NCBI GenBank assembly: GCA_031280945.1 | Contig: JAITGB010000056.1 | Coordinates: 1-8,100 of the forward strand | Source of the DNA: Spirochaetales bacterium | Lineage (GTDB): Bacteria; Spirochaetota; Spirochaetia; DTKZ01 | DNA length: 8,100 nucleotides | Reading direction: 5' to 3' | In this document: one piece after another, positions 6,339 through 8,100 of the stretch | How positions within the stretch are numbered: position 1 is the stretch's first letter | How the letters are laid out: every line of letters starts with the position of its first letter | Notes under the pieces: model-generated | What the model was told of the DNA's origin: nothing | Databases searched by the model: none | What the model saw: only the letters and a program-made list of their open reading frames with translations | Translations under genes and position numbers: made by a program

Positions 6339-6367
6339 ATACTACCCCAAAAACACGCAGCGCGCAA
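6339..6367 (-). promoter_or_regulatory. Putative promoter of ppiC, predicted leaderless
   Basis: On the minus strand TTGCGC (6367-6362) and TAGTAT (6344-6339) are separated by exactly 17 bases. The -35 keeps the key TTG only, while the -10 keeps four of six consensus bases. The six bases GCGCAC then lead into the ATG at 6332, so the predicted transcription start is the first base of the start codon. It lies in the short gap after the ankyrin gene and would make ppiC-DedA-esterase a separate transcription unit. Confidence 0.45.
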
Positions 6368-6412
6368 GAGTACGAATTATTCCTTTTTGCTTTTTCGCAG
6401 GGACAGCGCGGC

Positions 6413-6859
6413 TTATTCCGCGTATAAAAGCATCATAACTTCGAGGTTTCTTCTTCCCGGGCCCCGGTCCATACAGTAGTCCGCGGCAGTTCTCCCCAAA
6501 AGGGTCTGCCGCTTTTTGTCGGCCCCGCTTTTGAGAAGAATCTCAACCGACCGTTTGTCCGCCACAGCCAAATGCAGGGGAGTTTCGCCCAAAAAGTTTA
6601 CGGCGTTTACGTCCGCCCCGTTTTCAATAAGGAATTGCAGCATTTCAGGATGTTTTACCGCCCAGTGCAGGGGAGTATTCTGCATAAGGTCCCTCTCGTT
6701 GACCGCAGTTCCCCGCGCCAGCATTGCTGTGGCAAGGGGAATGAGGTTGTAGCGCGCGGCCCAAATCAGGGCAGGAGCCCGCGAAGGAACATCCGCCGCC
6801 GTTACGGGAAAAATAAGAAGGAGAAGTATAAGGCCCGCGCAGGAGAAAAACCTTTTCAT
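6413..6859 (-). CDS. Small secreted ankyrin-repeat protein (148 aa)
   Basis: From the ATG at 6859 the protein begins MKRFF followed by a leucine-rich hydrophobic core and VTAAD, a standard signal peptide of about 22 residues, so it is probably periplasmic or secreted. The rest is ankyrin repeats: a degenerate first repeat (about 28-57), two good repeats with NTPLHWAV and ETPLHLAV and the IENGADVNA / LKSGADKK endings (about 59-120), and a degenerate capping repeat. Ankyrin arrays mediate protein binding, and the partner is unknown. A GTG further upstream (6937) would add 26 residues ahead of the signal peptide and overlap comM, so it is rejected. The chosen ATG has only an AAAGG too close to it to be a good ribosome site. 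It follows comM by 59 bases on the same strand and may be cotranscribed with it. Confidence 0.85.
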   Translation of the reverse strand: MKRFFSCAGLILLLLIFPVTAADVPSRAPALIWAARYNLIPLATAMLARGTAVNERDLMQNTPLHWAVKHPEMLQFLIENGADVNAVNFLGETPLHLAVADKRSVEILLKSGADKKRQTLLGRTAADYCMDRGPGRRNLEVMMLLYAE

Positions 6860-6918
6860 GCCTTTCAAGTTTCGGCATTTTTGGAGGAAGAATACACCGG
6901 AAAAAAGCCCCCATTTTC

Positions 6919-8100
6919 TTATCTGCCCGCGTTCCACAGAAAATCCCCGTCCCCATACCTCCTGTACTGAATGGCCTCAAGGAGATGCTCTTTTTCAATG
7001 GTGTGGGCTCCCGCAAGGTCGGCTATGGTACGCGAGACCTTGAGAACCGAAACAACAGCCCTGCTGGAAAGCTGGAGCTTGCGGCCCGCGTTTTTAAGAA
7101 TTTCCTCAAGAGCCGGAGAAAGAGAGCAGTGGGCCCGCACCTGGGCGGGAGAGAGCCGCGAATTCCACAGCGAAGCCTGATTCTCCCCCCGCCGGGCCTG
7201 AATCGCAACAGCGCTGAAAACTCTCTCTTTCATTTTGGCCGCGCTCATGCCCGAATCCTTGCCCACAAGGTCTATGCCCGGCGGCGCAAGGGGAAAACGA
7301 ATATCCACCCTGTCAAGGAGAGCTCCTCCCAGCTTGCGCCAGTAACGGAAAACAGCATCCTGGGCGCACAGACACACCTTGTCTTCCCTGCCCAGATTTC
7401 CGCAGGGACAGGGGTTCGCCGCAAGGACAAGCTGAAAGTCGGAAGGAAAAACCGTTCGCAGGCCCGCCCGCACAAGAGAAACCCTGCCCGCCTCCAGGGG
7501 TTCGCGGAGACTCTGAATTGTGTTTCGTCTGAACTCCGGGCTCTCGTCCAGAAAAAGCACCCCGCAGTGCGCAAGAGAAATTTCTCCGGGCTGCAGGGCC
7601 CTTCCCCCTCCTATGAGGCCCTCCAGGGACGCGCTGTGGTGCGGAGTGCGGAAGGGCCTGTTTTTCAGGAGACCCGAATCCGGTGGAAGAAGCCCCGCAA
7701 GGGAATGTATGCGCGTTACCTCCAGAGCCTCCTTCCGCGAAAGAGGCGGCAAAATCGAAGGAATACGCAGGGCCGCCATTGTTTTCCCCGAACCCGGAGG
7801 GCCAAAAAAAAGCACATTGTGCCTCCCCGCCGCCGCAACCTCCGAAGCCCTCTTCAAAAAATCAAGGCCCGCAATATCATCGAAGGACAGGGCCTCCTCC
7901 GCGTCCCCCGCCTCAGGAGACAAGACCTCCGGCACAGCCTTCCCCTCGGAGTAGAGGCGGAGAAGATTCACGGCCTCCCTCAAAGAGCTCACGCCGAAAA
8001 TCCTCTCTTCGCCCGACGAGCGAGCCTCCCGCAGGTTGCGGCGCGGCACAAGAAAAGCCCCCGCGTTTTTTTCCCTACCCGCGGCCACCGCCGAAAGACA
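6919..8100 (-). CDS. comM: ComM / YifB-family AAA+ ATPase, C-terminal 393 residues
   Basis: The frame runs off the right edge, so roughly the first 115 residues (by comparison with the ~505-residue family) are missing. A GTG at 8088 is internal and not the real start. Counting from it: Walker A GPPGSGKT (96-103), FRTPHHSAS (146-154), PGEISLAHCGVLFLDE with Walker B (167-182), a four-cysteine segment NPCPCG to CLC (225-241), and the arginine-finger region LLDRVD (257-262). A C-terminal Mg-chelatase-type helical domain ends the protein. ComM is a hexameric helicase that promotes branch migration during integration of DNA taken up by natural transformation; it is also widespread in bacteria not known to be competent. 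Catalytic motifs are intact. The ankyrin gene follows after 59 bases on the same strand. Confidence 0.93.
   Translation of the reverse strand, partial: CLSAVAAGREKNAGAFLVPRRNLREARSSGEERIFGVSSLREAVNLLRLYSEGKAVPEVLSPEAGDAEEALSFDDIAGLDFLKRASEVAAAGRHNVLFFGPPGSGKTMAALRIPSILPPLSRKEALEVTRIHSLAGLLPPDSGLLKNRPFRTPHHSASLEGLIGGGRALQPGEISLAHCGVLFLDESPEFRRNTIQSLREPLEAGRVSLVRAGLRTVFPSDFQLVLAANPCPCGNLGREDKVCLCAQDAVFRYWRKLGGALLDRVDIRFPLAPPGIDLVGKDSGMSAAKMKERVFSAVAIQARRGENQASLWNSRLSPAQVRAHCSLSPALEEILKNAGRKLQLSSRAVVSVLKVSRTIADLAGAHTIEKEHLLEAIQYRRYGDGDFLWNAGR

Noticed and set aside
6407..6422. CGCGG/CCGCG hairpin over the stop codon of the ankyrin gene, considered as a terminator
   Set aside because: The stem is only 5 bp and no T-run follows on the minus strand.

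Overview
The window reads as a chromosomal segment of a GC-rich bacterium, most likely a spirochaete of the Treponema group. This rests on the style of the OmpA-family protein (signal peptide, Pro/Ser linker, C-terminal domain with a GHTAD rather than GHTD signature), the DedA-family signature CRFIPFGVRN, and the GC-rich structured intergenic sequence. No rRNA or other decisive marker is present, so the assignment is an inference. Most genes look well above 55% GC by eye; one island (about 3476-4312) is only about 30-38% GC.

Left half, + strand. The window opens inside the 3' end of a phytoene-desaturase-like FAD oxidoreductase (1-582). A 250-base gap follows, filled with strong inverted repeats (592-762). 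Next come a secreted OmpA-family cell-envelope protein (834-2207) and an M19 membrane-dipeptidase-family zinc peptidase (2295-3446).

Middle, - strand. The AT-rich island carries a two-gene nucleotidyltransferase/HEPN pair (MNT 4241-3918, HEPN 3928-3497, overlapping by 11 bases) of the toxin-antitoxin type, with its own sigma70-like promoter. It lies convergent to the M19 gene and looks horizontally acquired.

Right half, - strand. In transcription order: the C-terminal three quarters of the AAA+ protein ComM (8100-6919), a secreted ankyrin-repeat protein (6859-6413), a small stand-alone parvulin isomerase PpiC (6332-6048), a DedA/VTT membrane protein (6046-5342) and an HGGG-type alpha/beta-hydrolase esterase (5341-4313). 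The last three are tightly coupled: stop and start are separated by one base (ppiC/DedA) or zero bases (DedA/esterase), with TTG and GTG starts preceded by good Shine-Dalgarno tracts.

The most unusual signal is a start architecture shared by genes that probably head transcription units. At MNT, ppiC and, more weakly, the M19 gene, a -10-like hexamer ends only 6 or 7 bases before the start codon and no usable Shine-Dalgarno sequence is present. This predicts leaderless mRNAs. Downstream operon members have ordinary Shine-Dalgarno sequences. I see no CRISPR array, transposase, tRNA, rRNA or convincing Rho-independent terminator.
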